The translations under genes and the position numbers were made by a program. Positions 17,401 to 24,738 of a DNA stretch of 64,000 bases are shown piece after piece (within the stretch, counting starts at the first letter, position 1; each line of letters begins with the position of its first letter). The stretch lies in contig JAGQUV010000001.1 in assembly GCA_020438295.1 (NCBI GenBank), positions 34,838 to 98,837 on the forward strand, in the 5' to 3' direction. Origin of the DNA: Solirubrobacterales bacterium (GTDB lineage Bacteria > Actinomycetota > Thermoleophilia > Solirubrobacterales > 70-9). The notes under the pieces were generated by a model. That model saw nothing but the letters and a program-made list of their open reading frames with translations. It made no database searches and had not been told where the DNA came from.

Positions 17401-17496
17401 GGCGTTCGCCTCATCCCAGGCGTCAGCCGGAATCGGAAGGTCGGCCGTGGCGTCCGGAGTTCCCTTCGCTCCCGGACCAAGGGTTATTCGAGACAT
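14491..17496 (-). CDS. Membrane PAS-PAS-GGDEF-EAL protein (cyclic di-GMP turnover)
   Basis: A 1001-residue protein. Residues about 45-310 contain eight or so membrane helices (MASE-like sensor). Two PAS domains follow at about 318-435 and 440-560, the second with the clear box GYTAGELEGIPFTEITH and a PAC segment RNIRKDGDVVWVDLT. The GGDEF domain (about 560-720) has intact RPGGDEF near residue 648 and could make c-di-GMP. The EAL-type domain (about 745-990) has QPIV, ELL in place of EAL (FFELLIRM near 775), NLS, ETG, DDFGTGF near 895, KIDGEF and the Glu of AEGVED. Phosphodiesterase residues mostly look present. Start ATG at 17496. Net direction of activity cannot be predicted. Confidence 0.92.
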   Translation of the reverse strand: MSRITLGPGAKGTPDATADLPIPADAWDEANAGSFRRLWLGSASHAPVLGGGLALLCAVSVGLGWATGSEPLQGAYFELPPITGWTAILIGLLGAAIVLSRSGANGRARHRRAAKLVVLAAIAGATVLLVNEVSDRLLFDWAADGAWQQPISGPVVMILLLSVGVLMIDAGGPRYRWNDFLNPLIAGALMVGLLAFGYQVDLGIGRMDPAFSLTIMLVTVAAYLGYFFLRPDRGIAGFMLATGPGPAMARFLVPTVMLLPVLISTSSLCEPLVGDRLAEGLGDIVMLGLLLLVVTGTSRRLQRFYRAWQIAEAGRAERAAVLSSMSDGVAMLRDEDQEIILTNPQFDLMYGYGPGELIGRHVSCLYPADLDPEEKAEWVRLERELKRTGQVAFEGRSVGRDGATIWARSKVSVADHPEHGPVRIIVVGDITAEHRAKEAGARALDRFRQVFEQSPIGICLVRPDGTFERVNSAYERITGYTAGELEGIPFTEITHADDLEEDRRLVRSLFKGEIDRYSLEKRNIRKDGDVVWVDLTVARLSEVAGDDPRALYMVEDITERHQFHQRLQHMVDHDALSGLFGRRRFREELASALAGPADSQVALLSLDLDNLKFVNDSFGHTVGDQLIVRAAEVLRAHVNGAGILARPGGDEFAVLLPGLDGEAARLLAEGLAEAISAEVRVGVADRTVRLTVSIGIATAQTGEDASTEQILMEADTAMYDAKASGRNCVRLYDRTGDPGMAKSIDWHSRIGRALESGGFRLYAQPIVSLEGSGPAFFELLIRMRDDDESIVQPGTFLPIAERHDLIQDIDQWVISSAIKSLAGFDLGGDDLKFSVNLSGRSVGDPRLPDFIATELDRYRVDPGSLVFEITETGAISDMTGARKLAEELGQLGCSMALDDFGTGFASFYNLKHIDCDYLKIDGEFVHDLATERDNRLLVRSLVYAARAMGKLTVAEGVEDGDSLELLRQFGVDFAQGYYLGTPKPLAMIVLDPRLGVGPAEV

Positions 17497-17587
17497 GTGG
17501 CCTGAATCTATCAGCGGTTTTCCGGTGGGACCGCGGCCCGGTGACCCTGGCAGACCGCTTTCAGCCTGCACCGGCGCTTTCTTCGGC

Positions 17588-19516
17588 CTACCGCCGCTGT
17601 TCCGGGACCAGCGCCTGCTCGGCCCGCTCCCACTCCTCGTAGAGCCGGGCCACCTTGTCCCTGGCCCTGTCGTGGCGCCGGGCGGCCCGATCGCTCTTCT
17701 CGGGCGTCGACCAGGCGGCCGGATCGGCCAGCTCGTCCTCGAGCGCCGCCAGTTCGGATTCGGCCCGCTCGATCTTCTTCTCCAGGCTGCCGACCCTGCG
17801 CCGGGCCCGGGCCGACTCCCGGCCGGGCGACCCACCGCGTCCGGCCTTTCCTTCGGGCGGATTCCGCTTCGACCCGGCCGCCAGTCGCGCCGCCTCCCGC
17901 CGGTCGGCCTCGTCCGACTCGTCCCTCGCCTTCTGGTATTCCGCCCAGCCGGTCATGTGGTTGTCCAGCTCGCCCCCCTCACAGACCAATGTCCGGCTAC
18001 CGACCGCCTCCAACAGCGCCCGGTCGTGCGAGACCAGGATTACGGCCCCGGGGAAGGCCGACAGCGCATCTTCCAGGGCCTCGCGGCTCTCCAGGTCCAG
18101 GTGGTTGGTCGGTTCGTCCAGCAGCAGCACGTTTGCGCCCGAAGCGACCAGGATGGCAAGCGAGAGCCGGCGCTGCTCGCCCCCCGAGATATCGGCGAGC
18201 GACTTGTTGACTTCGTCGCCGGAGAACAGGAATGCGCCGAGCAGATCGCGGACTTTCTGCCCGCTCAGCCCGGTCTCTCGCGCGGCGGCGTCGATCACCG
18301 TGCCCTCGCCGGCCGCGGACTCGGCGTGCTGCGAGAGATACCCGACCACGGCGTTGTGACCCACTCTGACACTGCCCGAAGCCGGCTTTCGCTCGCCCGC
18401 CAGAGTCTCGATCAGGGTCGTCTTGCCGGCCCCGTTCGGGCCGACCAGCACAACGTGTTCATCCCTCTCGATCAACAGGTCGGCGTGCTCGAGCAGGACC
18501 CGTCCCGGGACCTCGATCCTGCCGTTGACCATCTTCAGGACCACCCGGCTCGCCCTCGGCGGCTCGGCGAAGCTGAAGGCCAGGCGGCGCCGGTCCTCCG
18601 GGTCGCGGGTGGCTGCATTCTGCCTGACCCGGTCGATCCTCTTCAGCCGGGACTGGGCCTGACGGGCCTTGGTCGCCTTGTAGCGGAACCGTTCGACGAA
18701 CCGCTCCATCCGGGCGATTTCGGCCTGCTGCCGCTCGATCGCCTTGCCCAGCGCGACCTGCCTCGCGGCCTGCTCTTTGCGCCAGGCATGCCAGGGACCG
18801 GAGAAGTACCGCGCCCGGCCCGCCTCGAGCTCAAGCACCGCGGTCCCGACCGATTCGAGAAACCAGCGGTCGTGGGCGACCAGGACCACCGCTGCATCGA
18901 GCGCTTTGAGGTACTCCTCGAGCCACTCCAGGGTAGGAATGTCGAGATGGTTGGTCGGCTCGTCCAGGAGCAGCAGGTCCGCGCTCGCCGCGAGGGCCCT
19001 GGCCAGCGAGGCCCGGGTCAGCTCTCCGCCGGAGAGGGTGGCCAGCGGGCGGTCGAATTCCTGCTCGCCGAAGCCGAGCCCGCGAGCCACGGCCACTACC
19101 TGGTCCCGCCAGCGGTACCCGCCGGCCATCTCCAATCGCTGCTGGGCGGCCGAGTACGCCCTCATCGTCTCCTCATCGTGCCGGCCGGCCGACATCACCT
19201 TCTCCAGCCGCTCTAGTTCGGCCTCGGTTTCCAGCACGTCGGCCCGGCCGGTGAACACGTACTGCTCGAGCGAAAGGCCGGAATCGCGCGGCGGGCGCTG
19301 GTCGTGCAGCGCAACCCGCACGCCCTTCTGGAAACTCAGTGCGCCCGAATCATTGCTCAACTCCCCCGCCAGGATCCGCAGCAGGGTCGATTTCCCGGCT
19401 CCGTTCCGGCCCGACAGGGTCATCCTCGTACCCCGGCTCAGCTTGAACGAGACCTGGCTGAACAGGGGCTCGCCCCCGAGGTGGATCCCGATGCCTGTTG
19501 CGGTTACGACTGCCAT
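17588..19516 (-). CDS. ABC-F family ATPase (ribosome-associated, Uup/EttA/antibiotic-resistance type)
   Basis: A 642-residue soluble protein with two ABC domains. The first has Walker A GRNGAGKSTL, signature LSGGELTRASLARA and LLLDEPTNHLD. An interdomain linker rich in Arg/Lys (RFRYKATKARQAQSRLKRIDR) matches the P-site tRNA interaction motif region. The second domain has GPNGAGKTTL, SGGEQRRLSLA and LLLDEPTNHLD. A C-terminal coiled coil (about 570-630, SLEKKIERAESELAALEDELAD) is also present. It has no membrane segments. ABC-F proteins act on the ribosome in translation control or drug protection; which role applies here is open. ATG at 19516 was chosen because it starts directly before the ABC fold. 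Confidence 0.92.
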   Translation of the reverse strand: MAVVTATGIGIHLGGEPLFSQVSFKLSRGTRMTLSGRNGAGKSTLLRILAGELSNDSGALSFQKGVRVALHDQRPPRDSGLSLEQYVFTGRADVLETEAELERLEKVMSAGRHDEETMRAYSAAQQRLEMAGGYRWRDQVVAVARGLGFGEQEFDRPLATLSGGELTRASLARALAASADLLLLDEPTNHLDIPTLEWLEEYLKALDAAVVLVAHDRWFLESVGTAVLELEAGRARYFSGPWHAWRKEQAARQVALGKAIERQQAEIARMERFVERFRYKATKARQAQSRLKRIDRVRQNAATRDPEDRRRLAFSFAEPPRASRVVLKMVNGRIEVPGRVLLEHADLLIERDEHVVLVGPNGAGKTTLIETLAGERKPASGSVRVGHNAVVGYLSQHAESAAGEGTVIDAAARETGLSGQKVRDLLGAFLFSGDEVNKSLADISGGEQRRLSLAILVASGANVLLLDEPTNHLDLESREALEDALSAFPGAVILVSHDRALLEAVGSRTLVCEGGELDNHMTGWAEYQKARDESDEADRREAARLAAGSKRNPPEGKAGRGGSPGRESARARRRVGSLEKKIERAESELAALEDELADPAAWSTPEKSDRAARRHDRARDKVARLYEEWERAEQALVPEQRR

Positions 19517-19703
19517 GCGAGAGACCGGCCAGTTTGCCAACTTGCCCGGATCGGTGGTAGGCGGCGGCCGGCAGCCGGCCGGGACCACGGCGGGCGCAAC
19601 CGGTGCGGGCCATCCTGCACGGTCCCGCCCGGAATGGACAGCCGGCGCACGGGTGTGCCAGCATCCCTCCCCAGTCCCTGAATTTCGTTGGAAGGAGATC
19701 GCA

Positions 19704-21674
19704 TTGAGCAACGGCTCCTATGAAGCGGGGCCCGGTCCCGGGCCCCAGTTCGGCTCTACCTGGGAGACCCAGATACCGACCCACGAACCGGTCCACGGAG
19801 TCTCCCCGTATCCGCCGATCGCCGATTACGGCTTCCTGTCCGACGGCGAGGTCTCGGCCCTGGTCGCGCCGAGCGGCAACGTCGAGTGGCTCTGCCTGCC
19901 TCGGTTCGACTCACCCAGCGTCTTCGGCTCGATCCTGGATCGCAGCGCCGGCACCTTCCGTCTCGGACCGGCCGACATCAACGTCCCGACGAACCGGCGC
20001 TACGTACCGGGCACGATGGTTCTCGAAACCAGCTGGGGAACCGGCGACGGATGGATAATCGTGCGCGACGTCCTGCTGATCGGCCCCTGGCACCACAAGC
20101 GCGATCGGTCGAACACACACCGCCGCGCCCCGACCGACTACGACGCCGACCACGTCCTGCTCCGCATGGTCCGGTGCGTCCACGGCGAGGTGCAGCTCGT
20201 GCTCGACTGCAAGCCGGCCTTCGACTACGGCCGCCGCCAGGCGAGCTGGGAGTACACCGGAGAGGCCTACCACGAAGGAGTGGCCACCGCGCCCGGCTCG
20301 GACCTTCAATTGCGGCTGACCAGCGACCTCAACCTCGGTTTCGAGGGGCCCCGGACCACCGCCCGTACCCTGCTCAAGGAGGGAGACGTCCGGTTCGTGG
20401 CGCTCTCCTGGAGCGAGCACGAACCGCCCAGGGACTACGACGAGGCCCACGGGAAGCTGGTCTGGACCGCCCACCACTGGCAGAACTGGCTGGCCCGCGG
20501 GACCTTTCCCGACCACCCATGGCGGAGCTACCTCGAGCGCTCCGCCCTGACCCTGAAGGGCCTGACCTATTCCCCGACCGGAGCGCTGATCGCGGCCGCG
20601 ACAACCTCGCTTCCCGAAACCCCCGGCGGCCTGCGGAACTGGGATTACCGGTACTCCTGGATCCGCGACTCGACCTTCACGCTGTGGGGCCTTTACACGC
20701 TCGGCTTCGACTGGGAGGCGAACGATTTCTTCTACTTCATCGCCGAGATCGCCCGGGAGGCCGGGGACATCCAGATCATGTACGGGGTCGCCGGCGAGAA
20801 GGAACTCGACGAAGAGATCCTGCACCACATGCACGGCTACGAAGGTGCCGCCCCGGTCCGGATCGGGAACGGGGCCTACGACCAGAGCCAGCATGACGTC
20901 TGGGGGGCCGTGCTCGACTCGTTCTACCTGCACGTCAAGTCGCGTGACGGGATGCCGGAGGAAATCTGGCCGATCCTCAAGCGTCAGGTCGATGCCGCGC
21001 TGGAGAACTGGCGCAGCACCGATCACGGGATCTGGGAAGTGCGCGGCGATCCCAAGCACTTCACCTCGTCCAAGGTCATGTGCTGGGTCGCGGTCGATCG
21101 CGGCGCCCGGCTCGCCCTGATCCGTGAAGACGAGGAGCTGGCCGCCGAATGGCGCCGGGCGGCGAATGAGATCCATGCCGACATCTGCGAGAACGCGATC
21201 GACGACCGTGGCGTGTTCACCCAGCACTACGACACCGACGCCCTGGACGCGTCGTGCCTGTTGATGCCGCTGCTTCGCTTCCTCCCGCCCGACGATCCCC
21301 GGATCCGTGACACCGTCCTGGCGATCGCCGAGGAGCTGACCGAAGAGGGCCTGGTCCTGCGCTACCGCCCCGAGGAGACCGACGACGGCATGGACGGAGA
21401 CGAAGGGAGCTTCACGATCTGTTCGTTCTGGCTGGTCAGCGCCCTGGTCGAGATCGGTGAGCTGCACCGGGCCCGCCAGCTCTGTGAGAGGCTGCTCGGT
21501 TTCGCCAGCGGCCTCCAGCTGTACGCCGAGGAGATCGACCCCCTTTCGGGCCGGCACCTGGGGAACTTTCCCCAGGCCTTCACCCACCTGGCGCTGATCA
21601 ACGCGGTCATGCACGTGATCCGGGCGGAGCAGGAGACCGGTCCCGCCGGCGGTCGGACCCGCCACCCGGGCTGA
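19704..21674 (+). CDS. Glycoside hydrolase family 15 protein (glucoamylase/trehalase type)
   Basis: A 656-residue cytoplasmic protein starting at TTG, preceded by AAGGAG at ideal distance. The N-terminal beta-sandwich part begins PIADYGFLSDGEVSALV and GNVEWLCLPRFDSPSVF. The catalytic alpha/alpha barrel starts GGLRNWDYRYSWIRDS and contains a general-acid candidate Glu in the mid-barrel and GSFTICSFWLVSAL in the C-terminal part, all typical of bacterial GH15. Mycobacterial relatives hydrolyse trehalose, others hydrolyse dextrin-like glucans, and the sequence alone does not decide. It has no signal peptide, so it acts on internal storage sugar. Its start is divergent from the ABC-F gene, and the SLC13 gene follows after 52 bp. 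Confidence 0.9.
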   Translation: MSNGSYEAGPGPGPQFGSTWETQIPTHEPVHGVSPYPPIADYGFLSDGEVSALVAPSGNVEWLCLPRFDSPSVFGSILDRSAGTFRLGPADINVPTNRRYVPGTMVLETSWGTGDGWIIVRDVLLIGPWHHKRDRSNTHRRAPTDYDADHVLLRMVRCVHGEVQLVLDCKPAFDYGRRQASWEYTGEAYHEGVATAPGSDLQLRLTSDLNLGFEGPRTTARTLLKEGDVRFVALSWSEHEPPRDYDEAHGKLVWTAHHWQNWLARGTFPDHPWRSYLERSALTLKGLTYSPTGALIAAATTSLPETPGGLRNWDYRYSWIRDSTFTLWGLYTLGFDWEANDFFYFIAEIAREAGDIQIMYGVAGEKELDEEILHHMHGYEGAAPVRIGNGAYDQSQHDVWGAVLDSFYLHVKSRDGMPEEIWPILKRQVDAALENWRSTDHGIWEVRGDPKHFTSSKVMCWVAVDRGARLALIREDEELAAEWRRAANEIHADICENAIDDRGVFTQHYDTDALDASCLLMPLLRFLPPDDPRIRDTVLAIAEELTEEGLVLRYRPEETDDGMDGDEGSFTICSFWLVSALVEIGELHRARQLCERLLGFASGLQLYAEEIDPLSGRHLGNFPQAFTHLALINAVMHVIRAEQETGPAGGRTRHPG

Positions 21675-21726
21675 TGCCGGCCGCCGTCCGGCGCCCCGGA
21701 TCGGCCGTAAGCCCACCCGCCCCCGA

Positions 21727-23493
21727 ATGAGCCTCGACGCCTGGATAGCGGCCGCGGTGATCGTCTCGATGCTGGTCGTGCTGGCACTGGAGCTGATGCC
21801 GCCGGCCGCGACCGTGCTCACCGCCACGGTCACCCTGCTGGTGCTCGGCGTGATCGACGAGCAGCAGGCCCTTTCCGGTTTCTCCAACCCGGCTCCGCTT
21901 TCGGTCGCCGCGCTGTACGTGCTGGCCTACGCCGCCGACAAGACCGGCCTGCTCGGGCCGCTGGTCAATCGCATGCTGGGCAGGCGGGGCGAGGTGGACC
22001 GGAAATCGCTGGCCCGGCTCAGCATGCCGACCGCGGCGATCTCGGCCTTCATCAACAACACCCCGCTGGTCGCGATGCTGATCGGCCAGGTCACGACCTG
22101 GTGCAAGCAGCGCGGCGTCTCTCCCTCGCTCCTGCTGCTGCCGATCTCCTACGCGGCGATCCTGGGCGGGACGCTGACCGTGATCGGCACTTCGACCAAC
22201 CTGGTCGCGTCCGGCCTGCTGGAGGCGACCGGGGAGCCGGCGATCGGCATGTTCGAGATCACCAAGATCAGCGGGATCTCGGCCCTGGCCGGAGTGCTGG
22301 TCGTCTTCCTCCTGGTCCCGCGGCTGCTGCCGGAACGGCGGGCGGCGGTCGAGGAGTTCACCGAAGAGATGCGCGAGTTCACGGTCCAGATGGAGGTGAT
22401 CGAAGGCGGGCCGCTGGACGGGTCGACGGTCGCCGAGGCCGGCCTGCGCAACCTGAGGGGCATCTTCCTGGTCGAGATCGAGCGTCACGGGACCAGGTTC
22501 CCCGCGGTTTCCCCCAGCCGCAGCCTGAGCGGCGGCGACCGGCTCACCTTCGCCGGTGACTCGGACTCGATCGTCAGCTTCCAGCGGACGGCCGGGCTTA
22601 AATCGGCCGAGGACCAGCACATGCTGGCGATCGACAGTCCCGGGCACACCTTCTTCGAGGCGGTGATCGGCGCCGACTCGAGGCTGGTCGGGCAGACCCT
22701 GAAAGAGGTCGAGTTCCGGGGTCGCTACCAGGCCGCGGTAGTGGCGATCCACCGGGCCGGCACCAGGATCGACCGCGGCCTCGGCCGGGTCGAGCTCGAA
22801 GCCGGCGACACGATGCTGCTGCTGGCCGGGCCCGATTTCCGAGCCCGGTCGCGCCGCGGGCGGGACTTCCTCCTGGTCACCCGGCTGGGTGGGCCACCGC
22901 CGTCGGCTACCCGCCGGGCGCCGCTGGTCGGGCTGGTCGCGCTCGCGGTGATCACCCTGGCCGCGTTCGAGGTGATGTCGATCCTCCAGGCCGCCCTGAT
23001 CGCGGCCGGCTTCCTGATCGCGACCCGCACGATCAGCTTTTCCGAGGCGGGCGAGGCGATCGATTTCGGCGTGATCCTGCTGATCGCCTCGGCCTTCGGG
23101 ATCGGCGAGGCGATGCAGGCGACCGGCCTGGCCGAGCACGTGGCCACCGGCCTGCTCGACCTGTTCGGCGGGCTGGGCGACCTGGGGATCATCTTCGCGC
23201 TGGCCCTGGCGACCACCGTGTTGACCGAGGTGATCACCAACAACGCGGCGGTCGTCGTGGTATTCCCGATCGCGGTTGCGATTGCCGCCGGCGCCGGGCT
23301 CGATCCCCGGATCATCGCGATGATGGTCGCGGTGGTCGCCTCGTCGTCGTTCCTGACCCCGATGGGCTACCAGACCAACACCATGGTCTACGGGCCCGGT
23401 GGCTACCGCTTCTCCGACTACGTGCGGGCCGGCCTGCCGGTCAACCTGGTCGTCCTGACCTCGGTCACCCTGACCGCCTGGGCGCTGGCCTGA
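21727..23493 (+). CDS. SLC13/DASS-family transporter with two central RCK_C (TrkA-C) domains
   Basis: A 588-residue membrane protein. Two halves of membrane helices flank a soluble middle (about 215-390). Each half carries the family's duplicated Asn-Thr/Asn-Asn hairpin: SAFINNTPLVAMLIG then ILGGTLTVIGTSTNLVASG in the first, and TEVITNNAAVVVVFPIA then MGYQTNTMVYGPGGY in the second. The middle contains two RCK_C-like units, QMEVIEGGPLDGSTVAEAG and EAVIGADSRLVGQTLKEV. Members move sulfate, dicarboxylates or other anions with sodium; no specific substrate can be called. The conserved TNxMVYGPGGY is common in sulfate-type members. Confidence 0.9.
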   Translation: MSLDAWIAAAVIVSMLVVLALELMPPAATVLTATVTLLVLGVIDEQQALSGFSNPAPLSVAALYVLAYAADKTGLLGPLVNRMLGRRGEVDRKSLARLSMPTAAISAFINNTPLVAMLIGQVTTWCKQRGVSPSLLLLPISYAAILGGTLTVIGTSTNLVASGLLEATGEPAIGMFEITKISGISALAGVLVVFLLVPRLLPERRAAVEEFTEEMREFTVQMEVIEGGPLDGSTVAEAGLRNLRGIFLVEIERHGTRFPAVSPSRSLSGGDRLTFAGDSDSIVSFQRTAGLKSAEDQHMLAIDSPGHTFFEAVIGADSRLVGQTLKEVEFRGRYQAAVVAIHRAGTRIDRGLGRVELEAGDTMLLLAGPDFRARSRRGRDFLLVTRLGGPPPSATRRAPLVGLVALAVITLAAFEVMSILQAALIAAGFLIATRTISFSEAGEAIDFGVILLIASAFGIGEAMQATGLAEHVATGLLDLFGGLGDLGIIFALALATTVLTEVITNNAAVVVVFPIAVAIAAGAGLDPRIIAMMVAVVASSSFLTPMGYQTNTMVYGPGGYRFSDYVRAGLPVNLVVLTSVTLTAWALA

Positions 23494-23548
23494 GCGGCTA
23501 CGAGCGGGCCGCCGGAGACCGTCGCGGGCGGACCGGTCGGTCGCAAGT

Positions 23549-23572
23549 GGCGGCCCCTGGTCGGGGGCCGCC
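23549..23572. terminator. GC-rich hairpin between the SLC13 gene and ssrA
   Basis: GGCGGCCCC (23549-23557) pairs perfectly with GGGGCCGCC (23564-23572) around a 6-nt loop. No T-run follows on either strand. It lies 56 bp after the transporter stop and 16 bp after the mature 3' end of tmRNA, so it may terminate both convergent transcripts. Confidence 0.55.
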
Positions 23573-23587
23573 CTGGGGGCTGGATAG

Positions 23588-23945
23588 TGGAGACGGCGGG
23601 AATTGAACCCGCGTCCGCAGCCGCGTGACGAACAGTATCTACAGGCTTAGCCGGCGCTTTGTTGTCGCCTCCCGGGGGCCGTGCCGGCGGGCACTGCGAG
23701 AGACCGAGCCCCTGAATGTCCCCTCGAGGCCGGGGCGCTCCTCGCGGGCGAGCCCGTTTCTGAAGCCGGTGCCCCTCCCCACGGGCCGAGGGAGGACCGA
23801 CTCTCATCGCTTAGGTATCAGCTAAGCGGCGAGGGCGAACTCATGGTCCGCACGTATTGGTTTTTGCCGATTTTTTACGAGGCCATCGGCATCCTCGACC
23901 TGCAACCCTCCGCACGGACCGACTGCGTCGAAGCCTGTCGTCCCC
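23588..23945 (-). ncRNA. ssrA: Transfer-messenger RNA (tmRNA, ssrA)
   Basis: About 358 nt. The 5' end GGGGACG (23945-23939) pairs with CGTCTCC (23595-23589), one pair being G-U, to form the acceptor stem. The 3' half has the T-loop text GCGGGTTCAATTCCCGC before it, and the discriminator is A at 23588. The next bases are CTA, so CCA is not encoded and must be added enzymatically. The mRNA-like part contains a frame ending EFALAA-stop, followed by TAAGCG-type pseudoknot sequence. tmRNA with SmpB rescues stalled ribosomes and tags the products for proteolysis; smpB lies 2.6 kb away. A good promoter precedes it. Confidence 0.93.
23822..23851 (-). other. tmRNA tag reading frame, most likely ADHEFALAA
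   Basis: Reading back from TAG (23824-23822), the frame gives A-D-H-E-F-A-L-A-A if translation resumes at GCG (23851-23849), a nine-residue tag with the standard ALAA degron. The same frame is open further upstream (IR before AD). The GGC that would be the resume codon by analogy with Bacillus lies in another frame, so the resume position is inferred from the tag end. Confidence 0.6.
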
Positions 23946-23962
23946 GGAATTGCTGCCGATCA

Positions 23963-23991
23963 AGTGTACGGCGTCGGGGAAACGGGGTCAA
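23963..23991 (-). promoter_or_regulatory. Sigma-70-type promoter of ssrA
   Basis: TTGACC (23991-23986) and TACACT (23968-23963) are separated by exactly 17 nt on the minus strand, 17 nt upstream of the mature 5' end. This leaves a short leader that RNase P would remove. It is one of the best housekeeping-type promoter matches in the window. Confidence 0.7.
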
Positions 23992-24111
23992 CCGCGCGGT
24001 CGGGGCCGACCGGCCCTCTCCACCTGGAGCGGGATCCGGCCCGGGCTGTTGGATTCCTGGGAGCCGGCCGGCGGTAGACCCCGCGCCCCACCGGTGGACT
24101 AGGGTTGAGCC

Positions 24112-24711
24112 ATGCGACTACTCGCGTTCAGTGACCTGCACCGTGACCTGAACCAGGCCGCCAAGCTGGTCGAACTGTCCGCCGACGCCGATGTGGTGGT
24201 CGGGGCCGGCGACTTCGCTTCGGTCCACGAGGGCCTCGAAGAGGCGATCACGGCGCTTTCGGCGATCAGCAAGCCGACCGTGCTGGTGCCGGGCAACAAC
24301 GAGACGCTCGACGCGCTCGAGCAGGCCTCGGCGGCCTGGCCCGCCGCCACCGTGCTGCACGGCGCCTCGGCCGAAATCGGCGGCGAGACCTTCTTTGGAC
24401 TGGGAGCCGGGATACCGACGACGCCATGGTCCTGGAGCTTCGACCTGGATGAGTCCGAGGCCGAGCAGGCGCTGGCCGGACTCCCCGATGGAGCGGTCCT
24501 GGTCGTCCATTCCCCGCCCAAAGGGCACTGCGACGAATCGGGCAACGGCATGCACCTCGGCAGCAGCTCGATCGTTGCCGCGATCGAACGGACCGCTCCG
24601 AAACTCGTGGTCTGCGGACACATACACGAAGCCTGGGGCTGCAGCTCGACGATCGGCTCGACCGAGGTGTGCAACCTCGGTCCCGAGGGCAGGTTCTTCG
24701 AAATCGAGTAA
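24112..24711 (+). CDS. Calcineurin-like metallophosphoesterase
   Basis: A 199-residue soluble protein with the full dimetal phosphoesterase motif set: D-x-H in FSDLHRD, GD in GAGDF, GN-x-E in VPGNNET, the single His in VVHSPP and GHIH in CGHIHEAWG. The compact size fits the YfcE/MJ0936-like group that hydrolyses phosphodiesters. The natural substrate is unknown. The ATG follows the ssrA promoter region divergently, and the gene ends convergently with the HhH membrane protein gene. Confidence 0.88.
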   Translation: MRLLAFSDLHRDLNQAAKLVELSADADVVVGAGDFASVHEGLEEAITALSAISKPTVLVPGNNETLDALEQASAAWPAATVLHGASAEIGGETFFGLGAGIPTTPWSWSFDLDESEAEQALAGLPDGAVLVVHSPPKGHCDESGNGMHLGSSSIVAAIERTAPKLVVCGHIHEAWGCSSTIGSTEVCNLGPEGRFFEIE

Positions 24712-24738
24712 GCGCGCCGGGGCGACCCCGGCGGCGGG

